Shown: piece after piece, positions 47,784 through 55,906 of the stretch | Numbering within the stretch: the first letter of the stretch is position 1 | How the letters are laid out: the number at the start of each line of letters is the position of its first letter | Assembly (NCBI RefSeq): GCF_025144145.1 | Contig: NZ_CP083546.1 | Coordinates: 3,940,001 to 4,004,000, forward strand | Direction of reading: 5' to 3' | Source of the DNA: Leisingera sp. M658 | GTDB taxonomy: Bacteria; Pseudomonadota; Alphaproteobacteria; Rhodobacterales; Rhodobacteraceae | Length of the DNA stretch: 64,000 nucleotides | Notes under the pieces: model-generated | Told to the model about the DNA's origin: nothing | The model's database searches: none | What the model saw: only the letters and a program-made list of their open reading frames with translations | Position numbers and translations under genes: made by a program

Positions 47784-49010
47784 ATGAAAAATGCCTCTGA
47801 TATCCTGATCGTGGGCGGCGGGCTGAACGGCCCCGCGCTGGCCCTGGCCCTCGCGCAGACCGGCCACAGCGTCACTGTGGTTGATGCGCTGACCCCGGAC
47901 AAGCTTGCTGATGAGAGCTTTGACGGGCGCGGTTACGCGCTGGCGCTGGCTTCGCAGCGGCTGCTGCAGCAGACCGGCGTCTGGCAGCATGTCGGGGACA
48001 ACGCGCAAGCAATGCTGGAGATCAAGGTGACAGACGGTCATGCGGGCCACGGCCCGTCACCGTTTTTCATCCATTTCGACCATGCCGAGCTGGAAGAAGG
48101 CCCGATGGGCTATATGGTTGAGGACCGTTTCCTGCGCCGGGCCTTTCTGCTGGCAATGGAGGACGCGCCGGGCATCACCCTGGTGTCCGGGCGCACCGTG
48201 GTTGCACAAGCACCGGACCAAAGCGGTGTCACGGTCACCCTGGACGATGGCGGCGAGCTGCGCGGTCAGGTTCTGGTCGGCTCGGACGGGCGCCGCAGCG
48301 GCACCGCGCAACGGGCGGGCATCAAGCGCACCGGCTGGGACTATGGCCAGACAGCCCTGGTCTGCGCCATTGACCACGAAAAACCGCATCACGGCATCGC
48401 GCATCAGTTCTTTATGCCGCCCGGGCCGCTGGCGATCCTGCCGCTGCCGGGCAACCGCTCCTCCATCGTGTGGAGCGAGCGGACGGAGACCGCCAAGGCC
48501 ATCCACGCGTTGAATGACGCCGAATACATTCAGGCGCTGCGGCCGCGCTTTGGTGATTTCCTCGGAGAGATTTCCCTGGCAGGCAAACGCTTCACTTACC
48601 CGCTGAACCTGACCATCGCCAACAGCTTTATCGGCGACCGCATGGCGCTGGTGGGGGATGCGGCGCATGGGATGCACCCGATTGCCGGTCAAGGACTGAA
48701 TGCAGGCCTACGCGATGTCGGAGCAATGGCCGAAGTGATCACCGAGGCCACACGGCGCGGTGAAGACATCGGCTCCTCCCTGGTGATGGAGCGTTACCAG
48801 CAATGGCGCCGATTCGACACAGCCTCGCTGGCTGCAGCCACGGATGTGTTCAACCGGCTGTTTTCCAACGACAACCCGCTGCTGCGTCTGGGACGGGATA
48901 TTGGCATGGGCTTGGCAGGAGCGATACCTGGCCTGCGCCGCAATTTCGTGCGCGAGGCTGCAGGCCTGACCGGCGACTTGCCCAAGTTGCTGAAAGGGCA
49001 GCCAATCTAA
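47784..49010 (+). CDS. UbiH/UbiF/VisC-family FAD-dependent hydroxylase
   Basis: A 408-residue flavoprotein monooxygenase for a ring hydroxylation of ubiquinone synthesis. FAD motif ILIVGGGLNGPALALALAQTGHSVTVVD (1-35), DG motif VLVGSDGRRSGTAQ, and GD motif RMALVGDAAHGMHPIAGQGLNAGLRDV. ATG at 47784. Which ring position it hydroxylates cannot be told, since alphaproteobacterial UbiL/UbiM/UbiH assignments overlap. Divergent from the amidase gene. Confidence 0.92.
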   Translation: MKNASDILIVGGGLNGPALALALAQTGHSVTVVDALTPDKLADESFDGRGYALALASQRLLQQTGVWQHVGDNAQAMLEIKVTDGHAGHGPSPFFIHFDHAELEEGPMGYMVEDRFLRRAFLLAMEDAPGITLVSGRTVVAQAPDQSGVTVTLDDGGELRGQVLVGSDGRRSGTAQRAGIKRTGWDYGQTALVCAIDHEKPHHGIAHQFFMPPGPLAILPLPGNRSSIVWSERTETAKAIHALNDAEYIQALRPRFGDFLGEISLAGKRFTYPLNLTIANSFIGDRMALVGDAAHGMHPIAGQGLNAGLRDVGAMAEVITEATRRGEDIGSSLVMERYQQWRRFDTASLAAATDVFNRLFSNDNPLLRLGRDIGMGLAGAIPGLRRNFVREAAGLTGDLPKLLKGQPI

Positions 49011-49036
49011 AGCATGGGCGCTGCCTTTGTGCAGTG

Positions 49037-49225
49037 TCAGTCCAGCGCGCGTGCCTCATCTGCCAGCATCACCGGGATGCCATTGCGGATTGGAAAAGCC
49101 AGGTTGGCAGCACGCGAAATCAGTTCTTGAGCCGCGGCATCATATTCCAGCACCGCCTGCGTCAGCGGGCAGACCAGCGCTTCCAGCATCCGGCGGTCAA
49201 AGGCAGGTGCCTGTGTCTCGGTCAT
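49037..49225 (-). CDS. Trm112-family small protein
   Basis: A 62-residue protein of the YcaR/Trm112 type: [17 protein letters not shown] ... [18 protein letters not shown]. Bacterial members are small folding or activator proteins for methyltransferases or of unknown role; only one of the usual zinc cysteines (CP) is present. It overlaps the Lon-N gene (ATGA at 49222-49225), showing coupling. Confidence 0.88.
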   Translation of the reverse strand: MTETQAPAFDRRMLEALVCPLTQAVLEYDAAAQELISRAANLAFPIRNGIPVMLADEARALD

Positions 49226-49866
49226 TGCAGGGTTTCCTCCTGAGAGCCGCCGCGCAGGGCGAATTCAATCAAAGTGACAAGCGTTTCCCGCCTTGTGACA
49301 AGGCAGGGCGCTTCGAGCAAGGCCTGTTTCTCTTCGGTGTCGAATTCCAAGAGCATGGCCAGAGAATTGATCAGCAACTCGTCGTCCGCGTCTTTCAATG
49401 CCTCCCAATCGGTTGACAGGCTCCGGGAAGAAAAGAACCGCTCCAGCAGATCCAGGAAAGACGACCGGTCGAGGGTATCGTCCGCCTCGGAACGGCCAAG
49501 GTCCCGGTCAAATCCTGTCCAGCTGACATCACAGCGCTGATAGGGGGTAAAACCGTTGGCTTCACGGGTAATCCTGAACCTGGAGACGCCCGAAAGCGTG
49601 ACCAGGTACCGTCCGTCTTCTGTCTCGGAAAACTGTGTGACGCGCCCGGCACATCCAATCGCGTGCAGCTCCTCCCCGGTTCCGTGCGGACCCGGACAGG
49701 GCTGCACCATGCCTATCAGACGCTGCCGCGTCTTGAGCGTATCTTCGAGCATCTGCAGGTAGCGCGGCTCAAAAATGTGCAACGGCAAACGTGACCGGGG
49801 CAGCAAAAGCGCCCCGGGCAATGGGAACACGGCAATCGTGTCCGGCAGATCAGCAGGCTGGATCAT
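49222..49866 (-). CDS. LON peptidase N-terminal-domain protein
   Basis: A 214-residue protein consisting of the Lon substrate-binding (LAN/PUA-like) domain only: [34 protein letters not shown] near the start, [30 protein letters not shown] in the middle. No ATPase or protease domain is present. Role unknown; it may bind unfolded protein. Lies between the CnoX-like and Trm112 genes in one leftward operon (27-base gap to the former). Confidence 0.9.
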   Translation of the reverse strand: MIQPADLPDTIAVFPLPGALLLPRSRLPLHIFEPRYLQMLEDTLKTRQRLIGMVQPCPGPHGTGEELHAIGCAGRVTQFSETEDGRYLVTLSGVSRFRITREANGFTPYQRCDVSWTGFDRDLGRSEADDTLDRSSFLDLLERFFSSRSLSTDWEALKDADDELLINSLAMLLEFDTEEKQALLEAPCLVTRRETLVTLIEFALRGGSQEETLQ

Positions 49867-49893
49867 GGGACAGAGTGTAGTGCTGCCCTGGTC

Positions 49894-50820
49894 TTAGGCA
49901 AATATCATTGAGCTAAGTTTCCGGCGCCCGTTGAGAACCACCGGGTCGTTGGGTTTCAGCGCATCAAAGATGGTGAAGAGCTGCACCTTGGCGGCGCCCT
50001 CGTTCCACTCGCGGTCGCGGCGGAAAAGCTCCAGCAATTCGTCTACTGCGGCTTCTGCATCTCCAGCCGCATGCAGCGCCTGCGCCAGGTCGAAACGCGC
50101 CTGCAAGTCATCCGGGCTGGCGTCCACCGCAGCCCGCAATTCCCCCACCGGGCCAGCATTCTCGGCCTGCCGCGCCAGGGCGATCTGCGCATGAGCGGCT
50201 TCAATCTCGGCTGCATCCGCAATCTCGGCGGGTGCGCCATTCAAAACGGCCTCCGCCTGATCCAGATCGCCAAGCGCGATATGCGCGCGTGCCAGTCCGC
50301 CATAAGCCGCGGCGTTCTTGTCATCTTCGCCCAGAATGGCAGCAAAAGTCTGCGCTGCATCCGCCACGGCACCCTCAGTCAGCATCAGCTCGGCTGCTTC
50401 CAGCGCCTCGCCCAGACCGCCGTCGGCTGACCCGCCCCCCGCCTCGATGGCCTTGTTCACAAAAGCCTCGATCTCCGATGCCGGCAGTGCGCCCTGGAAC
50501 ATGTCCACCGGACGTCCCTCCACAAAGGCGACCACAGTGGGGATCGACTGCAGCGGCAGCCCCTGTTGCGCCAGTGCCTGTGCCAGGCGCTGGTTTTCGT
50601 CCACGTTGATCTTGGCCATGGTGGCGGCGCCTTTGGCCTTGGTGACAGCCGCCTCCAGCATCGGCCCCAAGGTTTTGCACGGACCGCACCAAGGCGCCCA
50701 GAAGTCCACGATCACCGGCGCCTGCATCGACGCTTCGACAACGTCCTGCATGAAAGTGGCTTCGGTCACGTCTTTGATCAGATCACCCGCCGGTGCGGTG
50801 CTGCCAAGAATTTCGGTCAT
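49894..50820 (-). CDS. CnoX/YbbN-like thioredoxin-TPR co-chaperone
   Basis: A 308-residue protein: thioredoxin domain at about 15-120 with an intact CGPC site (C45, C48) in DFWAPWCGPCKTLGP, then TPR-like helices (about 150-300: AAYGGLARAHIALGDLDQAEAVL ... DLQARFDLAQALHAAGDAEAAVDELLELF). E. coli CnoX lacks the first active-site cysteine and hands oxidised clients to GroEL; CGPC members, such as the Caulobacter form, are also reductases. ATG at 50820 (MTEILGS). Confidence 0.9.
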   Translation of the reverse strand: MTEILGSTAPAGDLIKDVTEATFMQDVVEASMQAPVIVDFWAPWCGPCKTLGPMLEAAVTKAKGAATMAKINVDENQRLAQALAQQGLPLQSIPTVVAFVEGRPVDMFQGALPASEIEAFVNKAIEAGGGSADGGLGEALEAAELMLTEGAVADAAQTFAAILGEDDKNAAAYGGLARAHIALGDLDQAEAVLNGAPAEIADAAEIEAAHAQIALARQAENAGPVGELRAAVDASPDDLQARFDLAQALHAAGDAEAAVDELLELFRRDREWNEGAAKVQLFTIFDALKPNDPVVLNGRRKLSSMIFA

Positions 50821-50894
50821 CAGATTGTTCTCCGCTTGGAACTTGCCCCCTATATGGAATCCTAAGCGCCGGAAACCAAGAGAGGAGTTTGCCG

Positions 50895-51415
50895 ATGGCC
50901 AGCCGCAGGTTCGATCTCTTTGCGTTATCTGAAAAGATGATGCGTATGGATGACGCCGCTTGGGCGCGGCACGCCAACCCCTGGAGCGTTGTGAGCCGAA
51001 TGGCCGTTCTTCCTCTGATGACACTCGCCATCTGGTCCCGGGTATGGCTGGGCTGGACTGCGGTCCTGCCCGTTTCGCTGGTGCTGGCGTGGACCTGGTG
51101 GAACCCGCGCGCCTTTGGCCGGCCTGCCAGCACCGGCACCTGGGCGTCCCGCGGCACATTTGGCGAGTGGGTGCTCCTGAACCGGGCGCAGGTTCCCATA
51201 CCGCACCATCATCTGAGTTGGGCAAAGGGCCTGGCGTGGGCGTCGGGCATTGGAGCGATCCCTTGGATCTATGGTCTTTGGATCTTGGATCCTGGTTACA
51301 TCCTTGGCGGTCTGACGCTGATGATTGGCGGTAAGCTGTGGTTTGTGGACCGGATGGTCTGGCTGTACCAGGACATGCAGGACAGACACCCGAATACGCC
51401 CGCTGGCTGCGCTGA
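50895..51415 (+). CDS. DUF6653-type membrane protein, with probable C-terminal frameshift
   Basis: A hypothetical membrane protein of about 173 residues: LFALSEKMMRMDDAAWARHANPWSV, then helices at about 35-65 and 110-150, ending KLWFVDRMVWLYQDMQD. Read straight on, the frame runs about 100 residues further to 51692 into low-complexity Arg-rich sequence that overlaps xth. If one base is restored near 51389-51392 (CACCCG), the tail becomes PEYARWLR with a stop at 51413-51415, a far more natural end. I therefore call a one-base deletion, either a real mutation or a sequencing error. AGGAG precedes ATG 50895. Confidence 0.7.
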
Positions 51416-51594
51416 GCGGCAGTGTTCCCGTCCCCGTCAGCGCGCCCTGGCTGCGCCAGAGCCCTTACGGCGTTGGGCCGGGCGCCGCGCTGACGCGCGG
51501 CGGAACCGCACTGCGCGGCAGCGCCGTGCCATGCCCAACGGAGGAGAAACATCCTGCGGATGTTGCGGATCAGGCGGGAGCGCTCCGCCTGCTG
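51416..51594. other. Densely structured convergent intergenic region
   Basis: Nested inverted repeats: GTCAGCGCG/CGCGCTGAC (51436-51444 with 51486-51494), CGTTGGGC/GCCCAACG (51471-51478 with 51533-51540), CATCC/GGATG (51550-51562) and CAGGCGG/CCGCCTG around GAGCGCT (51571-51591). Probably termination hairpins for the flanking convergent genes; a structured RNA is possible but nothing matches a family I know. Confidence 0.4.
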
Positions 51595-52383
51595 TCACAG
51601 ATCAAAGGTTGCAAATACCGGCGCATGATCGCTGGGCTTTTCCCAGCCGCGGGCACCCCGCAGGATCCGGCTGGAATGGGCCGCGTTTTTAATGTCCGGC
51701 GTCGCCCAAACGTGGTCGAGACGGCGCCCTTTGTCGGCGGCATCCCAGTCCTTGGCCCGGTAGCTCCACCAGCTGTACAGGCGGCCGTCGGGGATATCGT
51801 TCCGGGTCACATCGGACCATCCGCCCGCATCCATCACGTCTGCGAAATGCTCCACCTCAATGGGCGTATGGCTGACGACCTTCAACAGCTTCTTGTGGTC
51901 CCAGACATCATCCTCGCGCGGGGCGATATTGAGATCCCCGACCAAGATCGATTTTTCCGGTTTATCGGCTTGGAACCAGTCGCGCATCTCCGTGAGATAA
52001 TCGAGCTTCTGGCCGAATTTCTCGTTCTTTTCCCGGTCCGGCACATCACCGCCCGCCGGTACATAGAAGTTGTGGATCACCACTCCGTTTTCCAGCCGTC
52101 CGGCCACATGGCGGGCATGGCCAAGGCTGGCGAAATCCTGGTCCCCTGCATCCTCAATCGGCAGGCGCGACAGGATTGCCACCCCGTTGTAGCCTTTCTG
52201 GCCGCGTGCAACCATGTGGCCGTAGCCCAGAGCCGCGAAGCCGTCCAACGGGATCTTGTCCACCGGACTTTTGCACTCTTGCAGGCAAAGCACATCCGGC
52301 CCCTCCTCCTGCAACAGCTTCTGCACAATCGGTTCGCGCAGACGGACCGAGTTGATATTCCAAGTGGCAAGAGTAAATGGCAT
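51595..52383 (-). CDS. xthA: Exodeoxyribonuclease III
   Basis: AP endonuclease and 3'-5' exonuclease of base-excision repair, 262 residues. Active-site motifs in order: TLATWNINSVRLR, CLQECKS (metal Glu), YNGVAILSR, ILVGDLNIAPREDDVW (catalytic Asp/Asn), RLDHVWATP and the C-terminal SDHAPVFATF (catalytic His). ATG at 52383 begins at the conserved MPFTLATWN. Confidence 0.95.
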   Translation of the reverse strand: MPFTLATWNINSVRLREPIVQKLLQEEGPDVLCLQECKSPVDKIPLDGFAALGYGHMVARGQKGYNGVAILSRLPIEDAGDQDFASLGHARHVAGRLENGVVIHNFYVPAGGDVPDREKNEKFGQKLDYLTEMRDWFQADKPEKSILVGDLNIAPREDDVWDHKKLLKVVSHTPIEVEHFADVMDAGGWSDVTRNDIPDGRLYSWWSYRAKDWDAADKGRRLDHVWATPDIKNAAHSSRILRGARGWEKPSDHAPVFATFDL

Positions 52384-52483
52384 CGCGCGCCTCATCGTGA
52401 AATCCGGGTTCCGGCGCGATACTGCCTGTCCGGGCCGGGAAGGACCAGAGATGAATTGGCCTGCGGGTTCAAACAATCCAGAC

Positions 52484-52511
52484 AAAAAAAGGCCGGGCAT
52501 CACGCCCGGCC
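52484..52511 (-). terminator. Rho-independent terminator of the response-regulator gene
   Basis: Leftward stem GGCCGGGC/GCCCGGCC (52511-52504 with 52498-52491), 5-base loop, followed by TTTTTTT. The stop it serves is at 52618; xth begins at 52383. Confidence 0.85.
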
Positions 52512-52617
52512 AAGTCCAACAGGGAGGTGCATACCGTGACCCGGATATGCGCGGGATAGGGTCTGTTTTAAAGATGAACCTCAGGTTCTTCTTTGATCTG
52601 GCTCAACGCCGGTTACA

Positions 52618-53304
52618 TCACGCGACCAGCCGGTAACCGCCGGATTCCGTCACCAACAGGCGTGCATTCGACGGATCGGGCTCAATTTTCTGCCGCAGAC
52701 GGTAGATATGGGTTTCCAGCGTATGCGTGGTCACACCTGCATTGTATCCCCACACCTCATGCAGAAGAACATCCCGCGGCACCACACCATCGCTGGAGCG
52801 ATAGAGAAACTTGAGGATGTTGGTTTCTTTCTCGGTCAGCCGGATTTTACGCTCATCCTCCGCGATCAAAAGCTTCATCGACGGTTTAAAGGTGTAAGGG
52901 CCAAGCGCAAAGACTGCGTCCTCGGATTGTTCATGCTGACGCAGCTGCGCCCGGATCCGGGCCAGCAGCACCGGGAACTTGAAGGGTTTAGAAACATAGT
53001 CATTGGCACCGGCATCCAGACCCAGAATAGTGTCTGCATCGCTGTCGTGGCCTGTCAGCATCAAGACTGGCGCCTTCACTCCCTGCTTGCGCAGCAGGCG
53101 GCACAGTTCGCGCCCGTCCGTATCCGGCAGGCCCACGTCCAGAATAATCAGATCATACAGGGCTTCCTTGGCGCGCTCCATCGCGCCTTGACCGTTCTCC
53201 GCCTCGAATACATCGAAGTCCTCGGTCATCACCAGCTGCTCGCTCAAGGCCTCTCGCAGGTCTTCATCATCATCAACCAGCAGAATTTTCTTCAGTTGCG
53301 CCAT
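52618..53304 (-). CDS. OmpR/PhoB-family response regulator (CenR-like)
   Basis: A 228-residue regulator. Receiver: acidic DDD (11-13), phospho-acceptor D56 in LIILDVGLPDTDG, K106 in YVSKPFKFP. Winged-helix DNA-binding domain at about 135-225: LTEKETNILKFLYRSSDGVVPRDVLLHEVWGYNAGVTTHTLETHIYRLRQKIEPDP. There is no kinase gene nearby. It resembles CenR, an essential envelope regulator of alphaproteobacteria; that name is a guess from overall look. Monocistronic, with its own terminator. Confidence 0.9.
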   Translation of the reverse strand: MAQLKKILLVDDDEDLREALSEQLVMTEDFDVFEAENGQGAMERAKEALYDLIILDVGLPDTDGRELCRLLRKQGVKAPVLMLTGHDSDADTILGLDAGANDYVSKPFKFPVLLARIRAQLRQHEQSEDAVFALGPYTFKPSMKLLIAEDERKIRLTEKETNILKFLYRSSDGVVPRDVLLHEVWGYNAGVTTHTLETHIYRLRQKIEPDPSNARLLVTESGGYRLVA

Positions 53305-53477
53305 CGGCTCGCCCTCCTGTTCACATGACAACACATGCGCATCCCTTGCGCCCACGGCAAGATTTGCTGCAATACTCTCACGCCGACGTGTCCATGGCAG
53401 GGAAAATGTTTCACATCCGTTGCAATTGGGCGTAAAGACAGCGAGCCTTTGTTACAAAATAACACCGGAATCCCCGT

Positions 53478-54566
53478 ATGAGCCTGATGCCCACTATAAT
53501 CGAACTGCTGGCCCGTGCCCGGGTCGATCTGCGCATGGGCCTGCCGGTGGTATTGAGCGATGGAAAGAGTGCCGCGCTGGCAATTGCTGTGGAACCGCTG
53601 ACAGAAACACGTCTGGCAGACATGCGTGCCTTGGGCGCTCTGACTTTGGCCTTGACGGCCCGGCGGGCGGAAACACTGAAGGCCCGGGTGTATGACGCGG
53701 ACACCGCCCGCATTATTGTTCCCGGTACTGAGGGGTTGAAGTGGATCCAGTCGCTGGCCGACCCGGCCGATGATCTGAACACACCGATGAAGGGTCCGCT
53801 TTCCAGCCGGCGCGGCGGCAGCGCAGACCTGCACCGGCTGGCAATTGCACTGGTGAAATCCGCGCGCCTGCTGCCAGCTGCTGCTCTTGCGCCCATCAGC
53901 GATCCGTCCGGGTTTGCCGCGGCCCACGGCCTTACCGCCATTTCGCGTACAGCCGCAGAACCCTTGCTGAGTGAAAGCTCCCCCCTGCATCCGGTTGCGG
54001 CCGCCCGCCTGCCAATGAATGCCGCCGAAGCCGGCAGGCTTCATATCTTCCGCCCGGAGGATGGCGCCGAGGAGCATTATGCTGTGGAAGTCGGCCGCCC
54101 CAACAGATCCAAGCCTGTTCTGGCCCGGCTGCATTCGGCCTGCTTCACCGGCGACGTTCTGGGTTCGCTGAAATGCGATTGCGGCCCGCAGCTGCAGGGC
54201 GCACTGGCGCAGATGGGCGCGGAAGGTGCGGGTGTCCTTCTGTACCTGAATCAGGAGGGCCGCGGGATCGGCCTTGCCAATAAAATGCGGGCTTATTCGC
54301 TGCAAGACCAGGGCTTTGATACAGTGGAGGCCAATCACCGTCTGGGGTTTGAGGATGATGAGCGCGACTTCCGCCTGGGCGCCTCTATTCTGCAAGAATT
54401 GGGCTTCTCCCAAGTGCGGCTGCTGACCAACAACCCGAACAAGATTGCGATGATGGAAAAAACCGGCGTGCATGTGGCGGAACGGGTGGCGCTGAAAGTG
54501 GGTGAAAACGCCCACAACCAGCATTACCTGGCGACCAAGGCCCAGAAATCCGGGCACATGCTGTGA
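53478..54566 (+). CDS. ribA: GTP cyclohydrolase II with degenerate RibB-like N-terminal half
   Basis: Opens GTP for riboflavin synthesis. The C-terminal domain (about 195-362) has zinc cysteines C222, C233 and C235 in HSACFTGDVLGSLKCDCG, then LLYLNQEGRGIGLANKMRAYSLQD and LLTNNPNKI. The N-terminal half (about 1-190) echoes RibB (DLRMGLPVVLSDG, LTETRLADMRALGALTLALTARRAETL) but lacks the acidic DRE-type catalytic motif, so it cannot make dihydroxybutanone phosphate. The stop overlaps the next gene's GTG. Confidence 0.93.
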   Translation: MSLMPTIIELLARARVDLRMGLPVVLSDGKSAALAIAVEPLTETRLADMRALGALTLALTARRAETLKARVYDADTARIIVPGTEGLKWIQSLADPADDLNTPMKGPLSSRRGGSADLHRLAIALVKSARLLPAAALAPISDPSGFAAAHGLTAISRTAAEPLLSESSPLHPVAAARLPMNAAEAGRLHIFRPEDGAEEHYAVEVGRPNRSKPVLARLHSACFTGDVLGSLKCDCGPQLQGALAQMGAEGAGVLLYLNQEGRGIGLANKMRAYSLQDQGFDTVEANHRLGFEDDERDFRLGASILQELGFSQVRLLTNNPNKIAMMEKTGVHVAERVALKVGENAHNQHYLATKAQKSGHML

Positions 54567-55075
54567 CATCACCCGCCGATCTGGTCCTGACCCCCCGCGG
54601 CCTGCGTTTTCTGGGGCGGGTGCTGCCGTGCACAATCGGCAAAGGCGGGCTGTCCCGGAACAAACGCGAAGGGGATGGTGCGACTCCCGTCGGCGTGCAT
54701 CGCATTGCAGGCATGTTTTACCGCCCCGACAGGCTGTGCCGCCCTGCCTCCTGGGCCAAGCCCATTGGTCCGCAGGATCTATGGTCGGACGACTCGGGAG
54801 ATGCAAATTACAACCTCCATGTGCGGGCGCCGTACCCGTTCAGTCACGAACGACTGCGGCGCAGCGATCCGCTTTATGATCTCGTATTGATCACCGATTG
54901 GAACTGGCCAGCCGCAACTCCGGGAAGCGGTTCTGCGATCTTCCTTCATCAATGGAGGAGGCCTGGATACCCCACTGAAGGCTGCATCGCCTTCTCACGC
55001 GCGGATCTCCATTGGCTTGCTGACCGGGTTCAACCTGGATCCCGGGTTATCGTCCCGCCTCTGGCACGCCCTTGA
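54563..55075 (+). CDS. L,D-transpeptidase (YkuD-fold) family protein
   Basis: A 170-residue protein with the YkuD catalytic region: H129 in AIFLHQWRRPGYPTEGC and nucleophile C141, here TEGC rather than the usual SHGC. KREGDGATPVGVHRI is the family's substrate-side motif. No signal peptide, unlike periplasmic Ldts, so it may be a cytosolic member or need a start elsewhere. The GTG at 54563 overlaps the ribA stop (GTGA), implying coupled translation. Confidence 0.87.
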   Translation: MTSPADLVLTPRGLRFLGRVLPCTIGKGGLSRNKREGDGATPVGVHRIAGMFYRPDRLCRPASWAKPIGPQDLWSDDSGDANYNLHVRAPYPFSHERLRRSDPLYDLVLITDWNWPAATPGSGSAIFLHQWRRPGYPTEGCIAFSRADLHWLADRVQPGSRVIVPPLARP

Positions 55076-55080
55076 CGCAA

Positions 55081-55128
55081 CCAAGACTTTTCAAAAAGTC
55101 TTGGCAAAAGTTTTGCCCAAAACTTTTG
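55081..55128. terminator. Two AT-rich perfect palindromes forming a bidirectional terminator
   Basis: CCAAGACTTT/AAAGTCTTGG (55081-55104, 4-base loop) followed at once by CAAAAGTTTTG-CC-CAAAACTTTTG (55105-55128, 11-base arms). They fill the gap between the transpeptidase stop (55075) and the YggS stop (55133). Their low GC stands out against the neighbours, and T-rich arms occur on both strands. Confidence 0.65.
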
Positions 55129-55132
55129 TGCC

Positions 55133-55783
55133 TCAATAGGTGCGGGCGCCGAAAATGGCAGAACCGACGCGAACATGGGTAGCGCCAAGGGCTATGGCTT
55201 TCTCGAAATCGCCGCTCATTCCCATCGACAGGCCCTTAAGCCCGTTGCGCTCAGCAATCTTTGCCAGCAGCGCGAAATGCAGGCTGGCCTCTTCTTCCAC
55301 CGGCGGGATGCACATCACCCCCTTTAGAGGCAGATCAAGCTGGCGGCAATCTGCGATGAAAGCATCTGCATCGGACGGCATCACGCCTGCCTTTTGCTCC
55401 TCCTCGCCGGTATTCACTTGAATGAACAATTCCGGGCATTTGCCCAACTCCTGCGCCAGCCTGGCCAGCGTATTGGCCAGTTTGGGCCGGTCAACTGAAT
55501 GGATGCTGTCAAACAGCTCCATCGCCTGGCGGGTTTTGTTGGTCTGCAGCGGGCCGATCAAATGCAAGTCGATACCGTCAAACTGCTCCGCAAATCCCGG
55601 CCATTTTCCAGCTGCTTCCTGCACCTTGTTTTCACCGAAACAGCGATGGCCTTCCTGCAGCACCGCCTCGACCCGCGCGTCCGGCTGCACTTTGGAAACC
55701 GCAATCAGCTGCACACTGCCCGGCGCTCGGCCAGCATGATCTTCAGCTTTGGCAATTCGGGATCTGATTTCTTCAAGCGGCAT
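55133..55783 (-). CDS. YggS/PROSC-family pyridoxal-phosphate homeostasis protein
   Basis: A 216-residue fold-type III PLP-binding protein with no known catalytic turnover; it buffers vitamin B6. PLP lysine K31 in LIAVSKVQPD; other conserved stretches are FGENKVQEA, LHLIGPLQTNKTRQA, IHSVDRPKLA, IQVNTGEEEQKAGV, LSMGMSGDFEKAIALGATHVRVGSAIFG. ATG at 55783 with GAGG upstream; a longer start at 55813 is less likely. Confidence 0.93.
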   Translation of the reverse strand: MPLEEIRSRIAKAEDHAGRAPGSVQLIAVSKVQPDARVEAVLQEGHRCFGENKVQEAAGKWPGFAEQFDGIDLHLIGPLQTNKTRQAMELFDSIHSVDRPKLANTLARLAQELGKCPELFIQVNTGEEEQKAGVMPSDADAFIADCRQLDLPLKGVMCIPPVEEEASLHFALLAKIAERNGLKGLSMGMSGDFEKAIALGATHVRVGSAIFGARTY

Positions 55784-55846
55784 GGGTCCGGCCTCATAGC
55801 TGTTTGGCCGCAAAAAACACTGTTTGAACGCAAATGTTAAGAGGCA

Positions 55847-55899
55847 AAAGAAAAGGGCAGGTCCCCGAAGGAACCCGCCCCGAATTCACGCTAAGCGTG
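55847..55899 (-). terminator. Porin terminator plus adjacent small hairpin
   Basis: Leftward stem 55880-55870 with 55865-55855 (11 pairs, two G-U; CGAA-type loop) runs into TTTTCTTTTG, a good Rho-independent terminator. Just before it, CACGC-TAA-GCGTG (55887-55899) makes a second hairpin. Confidence 0.8.
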
Positions 55900-55906
55900 C
55901 TTCAGC

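Noticed and set aside
51471-51540. GTTGGGC ... GCCCAAC, reminiscent of an integron attC site
   Set aside because: The boxes are in the wrong order (attC needs RYYYAAC first and GTTRRRY last), and there are no cassettes or integrase.
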